Part shown: one piece after another, positions 13,106 through 22,890 of the stretch
Position numbering within the stretch: the first letter of the stretch is position 1
Layout: each line of letters begins with the position of its first letter
From: Diphasiastrum complanatum
Taxonomy: Eukaryota; Streptophyta; Lycopodiopsida; Lycopodiales; Lycopodiaceae
Assembly (NCBI GenBank): GCA_029204225.1
Contig: CM055113.1
Coordinates: 16,557,745-16,621,744, forward strand
Direction of reading: 5' to 3'
Length of the DNA: 64,000 bases
The notes under the pieces: generated by a model
What the model saw: the letters and a program-made list of their open reading frames with translations, nothing else
Database searches by the model: none
Told to the model about the DNA's origin: nothing
Made by a program: the position numbers and the translations under genes

Positions 13106-13723
13106 ATGGATGTTTTTCATGATTTTTTAGAAGCTAATGGATCTGGAAAAGAGATCTTAGTCAATGGATTTGATGGTCAAGAGGAAGATCAAGAGGTTGA
13201 TCTCAAAGGGCTTCAACAAGGCAAAAGAGAAAGTTGCAATTTGGAGCTAGTCAAGAGCATCAAAGGAGAGTCAATTGGCAAAGATGTTATGGATCTATTT
13301 TTTCAGGCTATTGAAGACTCAAGTAAGGTCAAAGGAGCAGCAAGGAAGTGTTGTTCAAGTTTACTTTATTTGTTCTATCTCATGTTTGAGCAATTTCATG
13401 TGGATGTGTGCAAATTGTCAAGATATGGTAAAACTAGCTACATTGATGAGCATCATTTTGATGTTGGATTTGTGCTAGCATTCTTGGCTGGTTTTGCTGA
13501 TGGAAATGAAGCTATTAAAGGTTCATTATGTTACTCATTCATGATCAAGTCATCAAGTGATGATGGCATCTTGTGTCAAGATGGAGATGGAGGCTCATTC
13601 ACGGAGTTTCATGGTGGATACATGGCAAGAAAGGACAAAGAGGGAGGATACAAGCACCATAGGCTTTGGATTATCGAATCATCATTCCTTCTTCCAACAA
13701 TAAATTGTAAAATGTCATTATGA
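13106..13723 (+). CDS. Unrecognised ORF of 205 codons in the place of copia H RT
   Basis: Opens at ATG 13106 and runs uninterrupted to 13723. The first third is acidic and polar (GQEEDQEVDLKGLQQGKRE); the middle is hydrophobic (SSLLYLFYLMFEQFHVDVC), then FVLAFLAGFADGNEAIKG. There is no RT, RNase H or membrane-protein signature I can name. It stands where RT should begin after the integrase linker. It might be captured host sequence, a non-coding 3' region of the element that happens to be open, or an insertion. Base composition is like the flanking copia H. Confidence 0.3.
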   Translation: MDVFHDFLEANGSGKEILVNGFDGQEEDQEVDLKGLQQGKRESCNLELVKSIKGESIGKDVMDLFFQAIEDSSKVKGAARKCCSSLLYLFYLMFEQFHVDVCKLSRYGKTSYIDEHHFDVGFVLAFLAGFADGNEAIKGSLCYSFMIKSSSDDGILCQDGDGGSFTEFHGGYMARKDKEGGYKHHRLWIIESSFLLPTINCKMSL

Positions 13724-13779
13724 GGTTTTTTTTATATAAAATCCAGTTCTTCGAGTCAGAAACACTTAAAAAATCACCA

Positions 13780-14720
13780 TGCAACAAAATGCATACGAGA
13801 CTATATCGATCGATTCAAGCCCCTCAAAAGTCAAGTACATGAACAACCTACTAAACACATGCTCATCATCTGGTTTTTAGTCGACCTTCCAAGATGGATT
13901 ATATGCGAGCTTAGATCCAATGACGAATATACGAGTCTAAAGCTAGCTATGTTTGATGCCATCAAGGAAGAAGATGGAGGATCAGATGTTGATGAATCCA
14001 TAGAAAGGAAAGCACCTCGTGCTCCTGTCCATGAGTCGAAGTAGATCGAGGATTCCCGAGATCAGCTTTGAAAATCACAGCTGGAGTTGCTTAATCAGCA
14101 ACACCAACTGCAAATGGAGAAACTCACCAATGAGTTTCAAAATACCTTGAAGTCTATCCAACGCAGTATGCCTCGTCAACCACACACTACCCAGGTACCT
14201 AATTAACAAAAATCGATCCACACTACCGGGCTACGCATCCTGCTGATGCTTGTCCTTCATATCAGCCTATCCAAGCACATGCCATCCAACGATATGAAGA
14301 ACAATCGTCTCAATTTGGACATTCCTCGCATTATCACGAATACCAACTAGAAAGTCCAGAACCACTAGCCATACAAGATGGTTATGCCATTGTACAAGGG
14401 CCCATGAACAACAGATGTCTCATTTGTGGTGAAACTGGCCACTTCATGGTTGATTATCCAGTCAAGACCAAGTACCATGTCAAGTGTCCAGATTGTGTTT
14501 GAAAACACAGTTTAAAGACTACCCAAAACAACCAAACAAGATCCTACCTGCCTGACACGTCAGTTATGAATCACGATAGGATCCTCACGACAACATCACA
14601 TGAGCACCATAGCAACAACAGTTAAACCTGCTAATCAATCGAGAAGTTCCTTGAGAACTTCTACATTACCATGACAATTACCAGATCGATAATTGAGCAT
14701 AGACGTTATATGAAATGAAA
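13780..14720 (+). pseudogene. Ty3/gypsy gag C-terminal half, element copy G2
   Basis: Read across several frames: DLPRWIICELRSNDEYTSLKLAMFDAIKEEDGGSD, then IELLNQQ-like LELLNQQHQLQMEKLTNEFQ, the knuckle CLICGETGHFMVDY (last Cys lost) near 14,420 and CPDCV-stop-KHSLK. It matches the G3 gag at 28.5 kb almost phrase by phrase, and both continue into a shared non-coding tail (GAAGTTCCTTGAGAACTTCTAC) to about 14,700. At least four stops or frame changes make it dead. Confidence 0.82.
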
Positions 14721-15380
14721 TATTGCAAAATGTAGAGAAAACCGATATTCCGTCATTTGCTACTATTCCCAGACAAGAGCACTCTCCCCAGGGTATTGAC
14801 ATTTTATCTCCACTCCTACAATCTCAAATCTAAATGTCTTTCCATTTTTTGATGAGATTTCCAACCATTGGATATAACAAACCAAATTTGAGAATCGAAA
14901 ATCTAAAAGCGATTCATTTTTTGAATCTCATGATCCAAAGGATACTATTGAGAATAGTATCTTCTCCTTCTATGCATTTTTATCATACAATATCTACTAT
15001 CAATGATGGTAGATTTAGTGTCACCAACACTGCCTTGTTTTTTACAAGGGCATATCAGAGTTTTTCTCATTACTCTACAAGACCAATGGGATTTTGCAAT
15101 AGTCAAGGTGAATTATCAATGTTGATGAATGAAAGTTTTGTCTGACAAGTGTCATACAATCTCACTCTATGTACCGTTCATTTATTTCCTTGTTCCTCTT
15201 CATTCCTTTTGTGTGATTGATTTTTGCATGAGAAATAGCCACTGTGCACGAGTGTCTTTTGTAGAGTATCTCAAAAACACATTTTCATTCATCTATCCAT
15301 CTTTAGATCACCTTGTATAGAGTTTAGGATCTTTGAGTATACTGCAACTTTCAGAAATCCACGTCATTTTAGAGTTGATT
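14721..15380. other. Unassigned stretch between gag and accessory remnant of G2
   Basis: No RT, RNase H or integrase motif is visible, so pol has been lost from this copy. A plus-strand open frame at 14834-15145 has no resemblance I recognise. Confidence 0.4.
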
Positions 15381-15985
15381 CTTGTCTTTCATAGAGATAT
15401 TCATTTTCCATCAACTCACTGTTCATCTGAGAAATCCCCAGTTTTTTCAAATCCTGATAGTCTTACCGAAGCAACTAAGAGATCATTGCAAGTGTCTTGC
15501 GGAGACCAACTACCACTTACATTGGTTGGTCAGCCAAAATAGAAGATCTAAGAAGCAAACGAAGCATCTAGAAGAAATAAAGAGAAAGATCCAAGAAGCC
15601 GAGGAGGAAAGGACGAAACCTAAGCAACAAATGAGTCAGATCTATCTTGATCAAATGAAACTCTCTGGAGCAATGATAGTTGAATCTCCTCCTATGAAGC
15701 CCGAAGAGAACCAAAAGTAATGGATCAAAGGAAGAAAGGGCTGTAGAAAAAGAAAAGATGAAGACAACCGTGAACCTGCAGAATAAAGCGAGCTCCACAC
15801 CCAGCAAGTGGTGGTTAAAGCTCGCCATTGCAAGGCTGCAACTGCAGAACTACCAATTCCTTTACCATTCCACCAAGCCTTCATCGTGTTTCCCTACCAT
15901 CACCAAACCATCCATCCAAATCTGTTACTACCACCAATGTGTTGATGAGTCCATTTCCTTGAAGACACGAGGGAGACACTCAAGC
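15381..15985 (+). pseudogene. Remnant of the gypsy accessory ORF, copy G2
   Basis: Plus-strand phrases match the element E accessory ORF at 58.5-58.9 kb. SLTEATKRSLQVS parallels LSEAAKRSMIGLS; NYHLHWLVSQN parallels SYHMHWLVSQH; SGAMIVESPPMKPEENQ parallels LGAMTVGVPLIKSEDIQ. Between them lies a charged coiled-coil-like stretch (EEIKRKIQEAEEERTKPKQQ), as in E. Two frame changes occur, and homology fades after about 15,985. Function is unknown. Confidence 0.72.
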
Positions 15986-16264
15986 ATGTAGAGTTGTGAA
16001 GCTATTAGGAGCTCTCCAATTTTGAAGACATCATCCATTTGCGAAAATAGGACATTTTGTTTAAAATGCGGCAATTTGCGAAAATAATTTTTTGTGGTAA
16101 AGACCGACAACAATAAGCACTTAGTTTTATGCAAGCGAACAAGGATCTATGCTTTTCCAAGTGACAATCAAAGATGCCAATGCAAAGAAGAGCAATATCA
16201 TCTAATATGGGTTGCAGTGAGTCCTTTAACACATTAGGGGTGGGAAAACCTAGAATTGAGGACA

Positions 16265-16433
16265 ATGCATTCTAACTCGGAAAACTTGGCTTTTTTTCTC
16301 AATGGCTCTTGGGATCATGTACAAGCTAACCTATTCCCATGCTTCACATGTGGAAACAGGCTCCACACATGTGAAATGTCATTATGTACATGAATTTGGC
16401 CTAATCAAGCTATATTTTGCAATGTTTCTCACA
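16265..16433 (-). repeat. Copia-type LTR fragment related to the one at 63.2 kb
   Basis: On the minus strand, starting TGTGAGAAAC at 16433, it aligns with the LTR that begins at 63197 (+). Shared phrases include GCTTGAT.TAGGCCAAA.TCATGTACAT, CACATGTGTGGAGCCTGTT.CCAC and ATAGGTT..GTACAT. It diverges leftward. It is probably a truncated or solo LTR. The left end is not defined. Confidence 0.65.
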
Positions 16434-17088
16434 AAGAAAAAGTTGTAAAAAATAATATTTTATAAAATTATGGATGGTTTAGAGTAAGAGAATCTCAAAA
16501 CATATAGAATAAGATTTTTCCATAATTTACAAGATTTACAATTCTAGCTATGATTTTGGTCAAAATTTACTTGTCAATATTTTGATTCCCTTTTCCTTCC
16601 AAAATGCTATCAAGCCTATAAATTGGTTGTCGGCGGGGGCTTGTGCTCCGTCTATATGAAGTTTGTTGATATAATGCCCTCCCACAAGTAGAAAAATCTA
16701 TATTCTCAGTCCATACTGCATCTCTAGACCTGACTGAAGGCTTTCAGAGAAGTCTAATGGAATATTAAAGAGTGTTTATAAAGTATCTTTGGGTGGTAGC
16801 ATGGTGTTTTATTGATTTTGCATGATACCTCCTATAGAAAGTGTGCCCTACTACAGATTATCAGACCTTCTGTTCTCTCACGTGTGAAGCTAAGGTGGAA
16901 AGGTGACATGGCAGTCATCTTGGAAACATTTTCCCCCTTTGCAATATGCTCTACAGCGACCAATTCGGTGCACTATAGTTCAAGTTGTGGCTATTTGAAA
17001 TTTTGGTAGTTTTGTGAGTAAAATTGTCAAAATCGTGAAATGTTCTGATGCAAGTCTATCCTTTCCTAATTTGATGTACTGTACTTTG
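16434..17088. other. No gene recognised
   Basis: AT-rich sequence with no coding motif, RNA gene or repeat I can name. Confidence 0.35.
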
Positions 17089-17350
17089 ACGCTCAAGACT
17101 CGGTCGAGATGGCACTGGTAGGACTCGACCGAGAGGTCGAGAGCGGATGCTCAATACTCGGTCGAGATGGCACTCTTAGGACTCGGTCGAGAGCTGCGCT
17201 CAGGACTTGGTCGAGAGCGGGGATGCTCAAGACTCAGTCGAGATGGCACTGTTAGGACTTGGTCGAGAGCTGACGCTCAAGACTCAGTCGAGATGGTGAT
17301 GAAGCGATTCGGTCGAGATGGTCTCCGAATGACTCGATCGAGATGCTGAT
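17089..17350. repeat. TCGGTCGAGA minisatellite array 1
   Basis: About ten copies of a TCGGTCGAGA core, embedded in a composite unit of about 50 bp (GCTCAAGACTCGGTCGAGAT, GGCACTGTTAGGACTCGG, TCGAGAGC). Units vary in length and sequence and one includes an inverted copy (CTCGACCGAGAG). The same core builds array 2 at 60.35-60.90 kb. Confidence 0.9.
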
Positions 17351-18233
17351 GAAGCTGCGACTCGAAGAGCTACAAGAAAGTTTGTTATATGGTAGCTTAC
17401 ACCCTTGTGGTTCAAGGTAAAATACCCATGAGATTAAACTAGAGATGATTTGGTAAATAAAGGTAGGTTATTATCTTTTCAAGAAAAATAGATTATGCAG
17501 ATGAAGTTTTCAAGTACTCCTATTTTGTCTTGATAAAATGCCTCCACAAAAAAATGACATCTTGTGACTTTGATGAAGACAAGGGTACACCAATAGTGCA
17601 CCAAATCTAGACGTCAAATCATAATATGTGAGAGTTATAAGATGCTCTTGAGGTCTTGCATAGCTTTTTTCTCTTGCAAGGCATGTCATGGATAAGGTTG
17701 ATGGCCAATATTCCTTTAAAAAAAGACCCATTACTCTCATAATTGTGTACTTTTTTAATTCAAAAATTTACATGTTGCAATACTTATAGTATCAACAAAA
17801 AAAAAATCTATGTATTTTATCATTGACACCAAAATGAAATGTTTTTTTGATGAACATGTTCAAAAAATGAGTGGCATGAACAATCATTTCTAGTCCACAG
17901 TTGAAAAATTGGCTACAATACTAATAATAACATGTTGACAACAACAACATACATTAATGTGATTAGATCTTAAAATTCTGAAGAAGAAATATATAGGTAT
18001 GATAAGGCTTGTTCAAGGCTCAAACTATGAGGTGCATTAGTCGATAAGATTGGAATAATTCTTGTGACAAGGACTATAATTGAACTTATGTAATGGAGGT
18101 ACTTCCAATCACTAGAAAATTCCTCAATACATATTATTTCCTAGATTACAATATTGCCCAATATATTCTAGTTATTAGTAAGTGCATATCCTATGTTCTT
18201 CTTTTGTATTAGGCACACCATGTGGTTTTTAAC
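17351..18233 (-). other. Sequence downstream of the copia C polypurine tract; 3' LTR of uncertain identity
   Basis: On the minus strand the sequence begins TGTTAAAAACCACATGG right after the polypurine tract, as an LTR should. It shares only TGTTAAAAA with the 5' LTR of copia C at 22.2-22.9 kb. A minus-strand CTATATATTTC near 17,990 resembles a TATA box. The extent is unknown. The leftmost part holds nothing I recognise. Confidence 0.35.
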
Positions 18234-18234
18234 A

Positions 18235-18245
18235 CTCCTCCTCAC
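18235..18245 (-). promoter_or_regulatory. Polypurine tract of copia C
   Basis: Minus strand GTGAGGAGGAG immediately before TGTTAAAAA. It is the plus-strand primer of reverse transcription and marks the 3' end of the internal region. Confidence 0.7.
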
Positions 18246-18249
18246 TATC

Positions 18250-18345
18250 TAGCTTGGTTCAATCATTGCTTTACTAATCACTCCAAGTGATGATATGAAC
18301 TTCATAAAAGGTGTCTTTTGAAGTGTTTTAGTAATCAGACCCTCT
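18250..18345 (-). pseudogene. C-terminal tail of copia C RNase H after a deletion
   Basis: Shifted one frame from the RT ORF, the minus strand reads LITKTLQKTPFMKFISSLGVISKAMIEPS then stop. This resembles the last residues of copia RNase H (typically a DIFTKAL..KF..LGV pattern). RT ends at ILGIEVLRGSD at about 18,335, so the whole RNase H between the two is gone. Confidence 0.7.
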
Positions 18346-20928
18346 AAGTACTTCTATGCCTAAGATGAAGTGAAGACACCCTAGATCTACCATCTTGAAC
18401 TCTAAGGATAGATCTATCTTGATTTTTTCAATACCATCAACACTATTTCCACTAATGATGATGTCATCTACATAAATGAGTAAAAGTACAATACCAACAT
18501 CATCAAACTTAATGTAAAGAGTGGGATCATATTCACTTTGAACAAAAGAAAGTGAAATAAGATAGCAATGTAGTCTTGAATTCCAAGATCTCGAGGCTTG
18601 CTTCAAGCCATAGATGCTTCTTTGGAGATGGCATACTTTGTTCTCCGTTCCATGCTTGATGAACCCTTGTGGCTGCTCCATATAGATATCCTCTTCCAAA
18701 AAACCATTCAAGAAAGCATTAGAGACATCCATTTGACATAGAATCCATCCAAAATGTGATGCAAGTGCAATGATTAGTCTTATTGTGACCATCTTGGCCA
18801 CGGGTGCAAAAGTTTCCTCATAGTCTATCCCTCTCTCTTGAGCATAACCTTTTGCAACTAATCTTGCTTTATGTTTGTTAACACTCCCATTTGCATTCAA
18901 CTTAAGCTTGAAGACCCACTTGCATCCTATTACATTCCTTTGAGGTCTCTCAACAAGCAACCAAGTTTCATTCTCAATCAAGGCATCATACTCATCCAAC
19001 ATAGCTTTATACCATTCTTTGGAGTTCAATGCATCTTCAACATTAGACGGTTCTTCAAAACTAGATAAAGCATAAGAATTGGATGAGATACCCTCAACTT
19101 GTTGTCCTTTGCCTTGATTTGTGAGCCTTGATGGCTCCACTTTTGCCCTTGAAGATCTCCTTGGTGTGATAGGTGGGTTTGGTGCTTGCTCCTCCATGAG
19201 CTCCTCCTCAAAACCAAGATCTTGCTCCTCGGCCATCTTCTTCTTGATTGTTGGAGCACTTGAGACTTCTTCAAGCATATGCATATTATGTTTATCAAAG
19301 ATGACATCCCTTGAAACAACAAATTTGTTCAAGGATGGGAGATAGACTTTGTAACCCTTGCTTGAGCTTGCATATCCAAGCATGATCCCTCTTGTGGAAG
19401 ATGGATCCTCCTTGGTTCTTGTTTCCAATGGCACATGCACATAACATATACACCCAAAAACTTTCAAGTGATTAAGATTGGGTTTCTTTCCATACAACAT
19501 CTCATAAGGAGTTTTGCCTTCAATTGCTTTGCAAGACACCCTATTCATCAAGTAGTTTGCACATACAAGAGACTCACCCCAAAAGGATTTGGGCAAACAA
19601 GCATCTAATCTTAAAGCCTTAGAACATTCACATAATGTTCTATTCCTTCTTTCAGCAACTCCATTTTGTTGAGGAGTGTAAGGACAAGAAGTCTCTTTCT
19701 TGATCCCTTCCTCCTCACAAAAGGCCTTGAACTCATTGGAGATGAATTCTCCACCATTGTCACTTCTAAGAATCTTGATGCTATGATTATGATGCTTTTC
19801 CACAAACAACTTGAACTTTACAAAAGTATCAAATACTTGAGACTTGAAGGAAAGTAAGAACACCCAACAATATCTTGAGTAGTCATCAATGAAGGTTAAA
19901 AACATGGATGAACCTCCATTAGATTTGGTGCTAGCAATGTGCACATCCGAGTGTATGAGTTCAAGAGGATGAGATGACTTTGTGATGGAGTTAGGAAACA
20001 CCTTCTTATGTGCCTTGGATAAGGCACAAGCTTCACAAACCTTGTCTTCCTTCCCAATAGACCTTGGTAGGCCTAAAGCATACTCCTCCTTGATCATAGC
20101 CTCCATGGAACCCGAGTTGACATGTCCAAGTCTTTTGTGCCATAAAGTAAAGGTAGATATCTTGCTCTTCTCGGCCAACATGACAACATTAGTATCCACA
20201 AATGCATCCAGCTTATAAAGTTTGCCAAGTCTAGTGCCCTTAGCCACTATCTTACCCTTCTTCTTGATGAAACATTCATTTGAAGCAAAGTCAACATTGA
20301 AACCATTGTCTACCATTTGGCCAACACTTGGTAGATTCTTTGTTATTGTAGGAATGTACAAAACACCTTCTATGTTGATCTTTTTGGAAGATCCTAAGCA
20401 AAGGGGAATGCTACCAACTCCTTCAATCTTACAAGCTTCATCATTTGCTGTATAGATAGACTTTATAGGTCCATCATAAGATAAGAGAGAAGAGAAAAAC
20501 TCCCTTTTACTAGTCATGTGTGAACTAGCACCCGAGTCAATCCACCAAGGATCTTCTCCTTTGAAGCTTGTTGAAGAAAATATGGACATCATGAGAGAGT
20601 CCTCATGTGAGCTCTCCTCCTCCTCCTCTTTGCTCATGTTGGATTGGCTTTGATCTTGCTTCCTCTTGAAGCATTCCGAGGCATAATGCCCCATCTTGCT
20701 ACAATAGTAGCACTTCACCTTTGATTTGTCCTTCTTGACTTTGGTGGTTGATGGAGATGCCTTTGGGGGTCCTTCTTGATCCTCAAGCTTTGTAGACTTC
20801 TTGAATGTTGATCCTTTGCCTTTGGACTTGCCTTTGCCTTTGGTGAAGAGAGCTTGGTCATCTCCACCTTGGATGGAAAGCCTATCCATCCTCTCTTGCA
20901 TTTGGCTCCTTCTTGATTCCTCGGCCAT
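18328..20928 (-). CDS. Copia C polyprotein: gag end, protease, integrase, reverse transcriptase
   Basis: An 866-codon open frame, the longest in the window. In order: zinc knuckle CYYCSKMGHYASEC (about residue 73), protease DPWWIDSGASSHMTS (126), VLYIPTITKNL, pre-integrase LWHKRLGHVNSGS (265), integrase with FIDDYSRYCW, LRSDNGGEF and NGVAERRNRTLCE (D, D, E of the catalytic triad), the KVFGCICYVHVP and FVVSRDVIF end of integrase, then RT from WKWVFKLKLN-type CKWVFKLKLNANG through YEETFAPVAK, QMDVSNAFLNG, LKQASRSWN and LIYVDDIIISGN. It ends at ILGIEVLRGSDY, so RNase H is missing. The ATG at 20928 is internal; gag lies upstream in another frame owing to one lost base. Catalytic residues of PR, IN and RT all look intact, but the element is not autonomous as it stands. 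Confidence 0.93.
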   Translation of the reverse strand: MAEESRRSQMQERMDRLSIQGGDDQALFTKGKGKSKGKGSTFKKSTKLEDQEGPPKASPSTTKVKKDKSKVKCYYCSKMGHYASECFKRKQDQSQSNMSKEEEEESSHEDSLMMSIFSSTSFKGEDPWWIDSGASSHMTSKREFFSSLLSYDGPIKSIYTANDEACKIEGVGSIPLCLGSSKKINIEGVLYIPTITKNLPSVGQMVDNGFNVDFASNECFIKKKGKIVAKGTRLGKLYKLDAFVDTNVVMLAEKSKISTFTLWHKRLGHVNSGSMEAMIKEEYALGLPRSIGKEDKVCEACALSKAHKKVFPNSITKSSHPLELIHSDVHIASTKSNGGSSMFLTFIDDYSRYCWVFLLSFKSQVFDTFVKFKLFVEKHHNHSIKILRSDNGGEFISNEFKAFCEEEGIKKETSCPYTPQQNGVAERRNRTLCECSKALRLDACLPKSFWGESLVCANYLMNRVSCKAIEGKTPYEMLYGKKPNLNHLKVFGCICYVHVPLETRTKEDPSSTRGIMLGYASSSKGYKVYLPSLNKFVVSRDVIFDKHNMHMLEEVSSAPTIKKKMAEEQDLGFEEELMEEQAPNPPITPRRSSRAKVEPSRLTNQGKGQQVEGISSNSYALSSFEEPSNVEDALNSKEWYKAMLDEYDALIENETWLLVERPQRNVIGCKWVFKLKLNANGSVNKHKARLVAKGYAQERGIDYEETFAPVAKMVTIRLIIALASHFGWILCQMDVSNAFLNGFLEEDIYMEQPQGFIKHGTENKVCHLQRSIYGLKQASRSWNSRLHCYLISLSFVQSEYDPTLYIKFDDVGIVLLLIYVDDIIISGNSVDGIEKIKIDLSLEFKMVDLGCLHFILGIEVLRGSDY

Positions 20929-21476
20929 GAGTGTGCCTTGGAGTTTTCAAGTATGGGTAGCTTACCCATAATTGCATATTCCTGAACCAAATTGTCAAAT
21001 TCAAAGCTTAGTCCATTCAATATGAGTTGAACAAGCTCTTCATCCTTGATAGGGTCACCTATAAAGGCTAGCTCTTTGTTCAATTCCTTTACTCTTAGGA
21101 CAAAAGTATGTGCACTCTCTCCTTTCTTTTGATAGCTTCTATAGATTTGATTCTTCAAAGCTAACATTCTAGTTTGGTTCTTGGATTCATAGACCTTTTG
21201 CAAAGTCTCCCAAGCATCTTGAGCTGAAGTGCAATCTCCTACCTCTCTTAAGAGTTCATTTGCAACATTCATTTTTATGCAATGTAGTGCAACATTGCAC
21301 CTCTTGATGTATTTGGCTTTTTCTTGAGGATGAATAGGTTCACCCTCCTTACCATTTACAATTTCCATCAGATCTTGCATGATCATGATAGATTCCATTC
21401 TAACTTTCCATATGGAATAGTTAGTTTTGTTGAGCCTTTCATTAGTATCCAAAAGATATGCATTTATAGATGCCAT
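20929..21476 (-). CDS. Copia C gag N-terminal part
   Basis: Starts at ATG 21476: MASINAYLLDTNERLNKTNY, then SIWKVRMESIMIMQDLMEIV, AWETLQKVYESKN, SYQKKGESAHTFVLRVKELN, LILNGLSFEFDNLV and YAIMGKLP. This is the UBN2/gag-type capsid of copia elements. The frame changes about 20,940: in the expected frame ENxQGTLMAEESRRS would continue straight into the long ORF, so one base is missing there. Together they would be one gag-pol ORF. Confidence 0.9.
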
Positions 21477-22195
21477 CTAGTCTCCTAATCAAGGACTTGA
21501 CACAAATGAAGGTTACTTCTATTGATTTGATTGAAGGTCTACCTTATCCCACTTCTTAGGGTCCTGAAAAGATCAGTAATAGACTTCCTATAAAGATCTA
21601 AGAATGATCTCTAACAAAATCAAATCATAGAATACTAGAAACAATGCACTTGCTTGATTGAAGTAGACAATACTAGTAGAATTGCCCCTCTTTCTATAAA
21701 GAACATTAAAGCTTCCAAATGATCTGATCAAGAGTGACTTTCAGCAACCTAATATACTTCCAAAATCACTTGTAAAAGATCTAAATGGAACTTAATGAGG
21801 ATGCAACACAATCTACTATCCAATCACAAGCAAAAAATGATCAAAATTGATGAAAATTTGATCTAATTTGGTGCATAAGTCAAGCAATGGTTGGACTGAA
21901 CCTAAATCACTTTAGGAGGTGTCTACTACACCTTAGAACAGCCTTGAAGAGTCCCCAAAACTCTGAAGCAAAACTTGCTATCTTGGTAATGTGAATTGAA
22001 TTCAACTTTGCCTCTGGTTTTAGACACCTAAACACCTGCAAATGAAGTCACACAACACCAATCTCCAATGTATTTGACTCACTTTGAGTTCTAGAATCAA
22101 TACTAGATGCTAAGATCCAATCTACACAAGATTTAGATCAAAAATTGTGATCAAATTGAATGAAAACCAAGGATTTAGCTCATTTCAGCCTTTAG
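21477..22195 (-). other. Untranslated leader of copia C
   Basis: About 720 bp between PBS and gag ATG. No coding motif. It carries phrases shared with the region upstream of copia H and with the right end of the window (TTTTTGATCTAAATCTTGTG, TGTAGATTGGATCTT). Confidence 0.65.
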
Positions 22196-22207
22196 GCTCT
22201 GATACCA
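22196..22207 (-). promoter_or_regulatory. Primer-binding site of copia C (tRNA-Met type)
   Basis: Minus strand TGGTATCAGAGC, the classical initiator tRNA-Met PBS of plant copia elements, abutting TTTTTACA, the LTR end. Confidence 0.93.
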
Positions 22208-22890
22208 TGTAAAAATTACAGCAAATAAGGATCCTAAAACACTTGAAATGATGAGGGAAACAATAGATTATGATTTCATAAGATTAGCACAAGTTGAACC
22301 ATCAAAATCCATCAAAAATCTATGCTTGAACCTCACTAAATGGCCCAAATCCTTGAAGAAGGCTTCACACGTGTGAAAGTACGGCCTCCCACAGTCTGAG
22401 TACTGTACACCAGACCTACATTCAATCCTATAATCATTAGTAATCACAAGTACTCAAACAATTATGAACATAGAGAGCAATTGCACCATTATGAGAGAAA
22501 AAACATGAAATTGCTTGATTGATTTTGGTGAGATATCATCACCTATATATACATGATCCATCACGGTTTTGGGCAGGTATGAGTAGCCCTAAACCTATCC
22601 CTAATGCTAATTTTGGTGGATCTTTCATCCCTACCAAGTTAGGGTTGGAATCTTGGAGATCCCTCAACAATGCAAAAAATTACCAAAAATAGCTCCTATT
22701 TTTTCTCCCTTGTATCTAAGCATAATTTGGACTCATTCCAAAGGTTTTAACACTTAGGTCTACTTGAGAACATCCTTATGAATGGAATCCTATGCTATTT
22801 GGAACGTGTGACAAGCCACATCATGACCATCTAACTATTTACAAGTCATATGACCAAAACTAGTCAAGCTAGAATTGTGAATTTTTAACA
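22208..22890 (-). repeat. 5' LTR of copia C, about 683 bp
   Basis: The inner end is fixed by the PBS (TGTAAAAATT on the plus strand). The outer end is inferred at TTTTTAACA (TGTTAAAAATTC on the minus strand), giving near-perfect terminal inverted repeats TGTTAAAAA and TTTTTACA. A minus-strand TATATATAGG (plus 22,541-22,552) is a good TATA box. The 14-base palindrome TTCACACGTGTGAA lies at 22,374-22,387 and contains a CACGTG core. Confidence 0.75.

Noticed and set aside
17089-17350. CRISPR-like array
   Set aside because: Repeats are irregular, lack unique spacers of fixed length, and the genome is a plant; it is a minisatellite.
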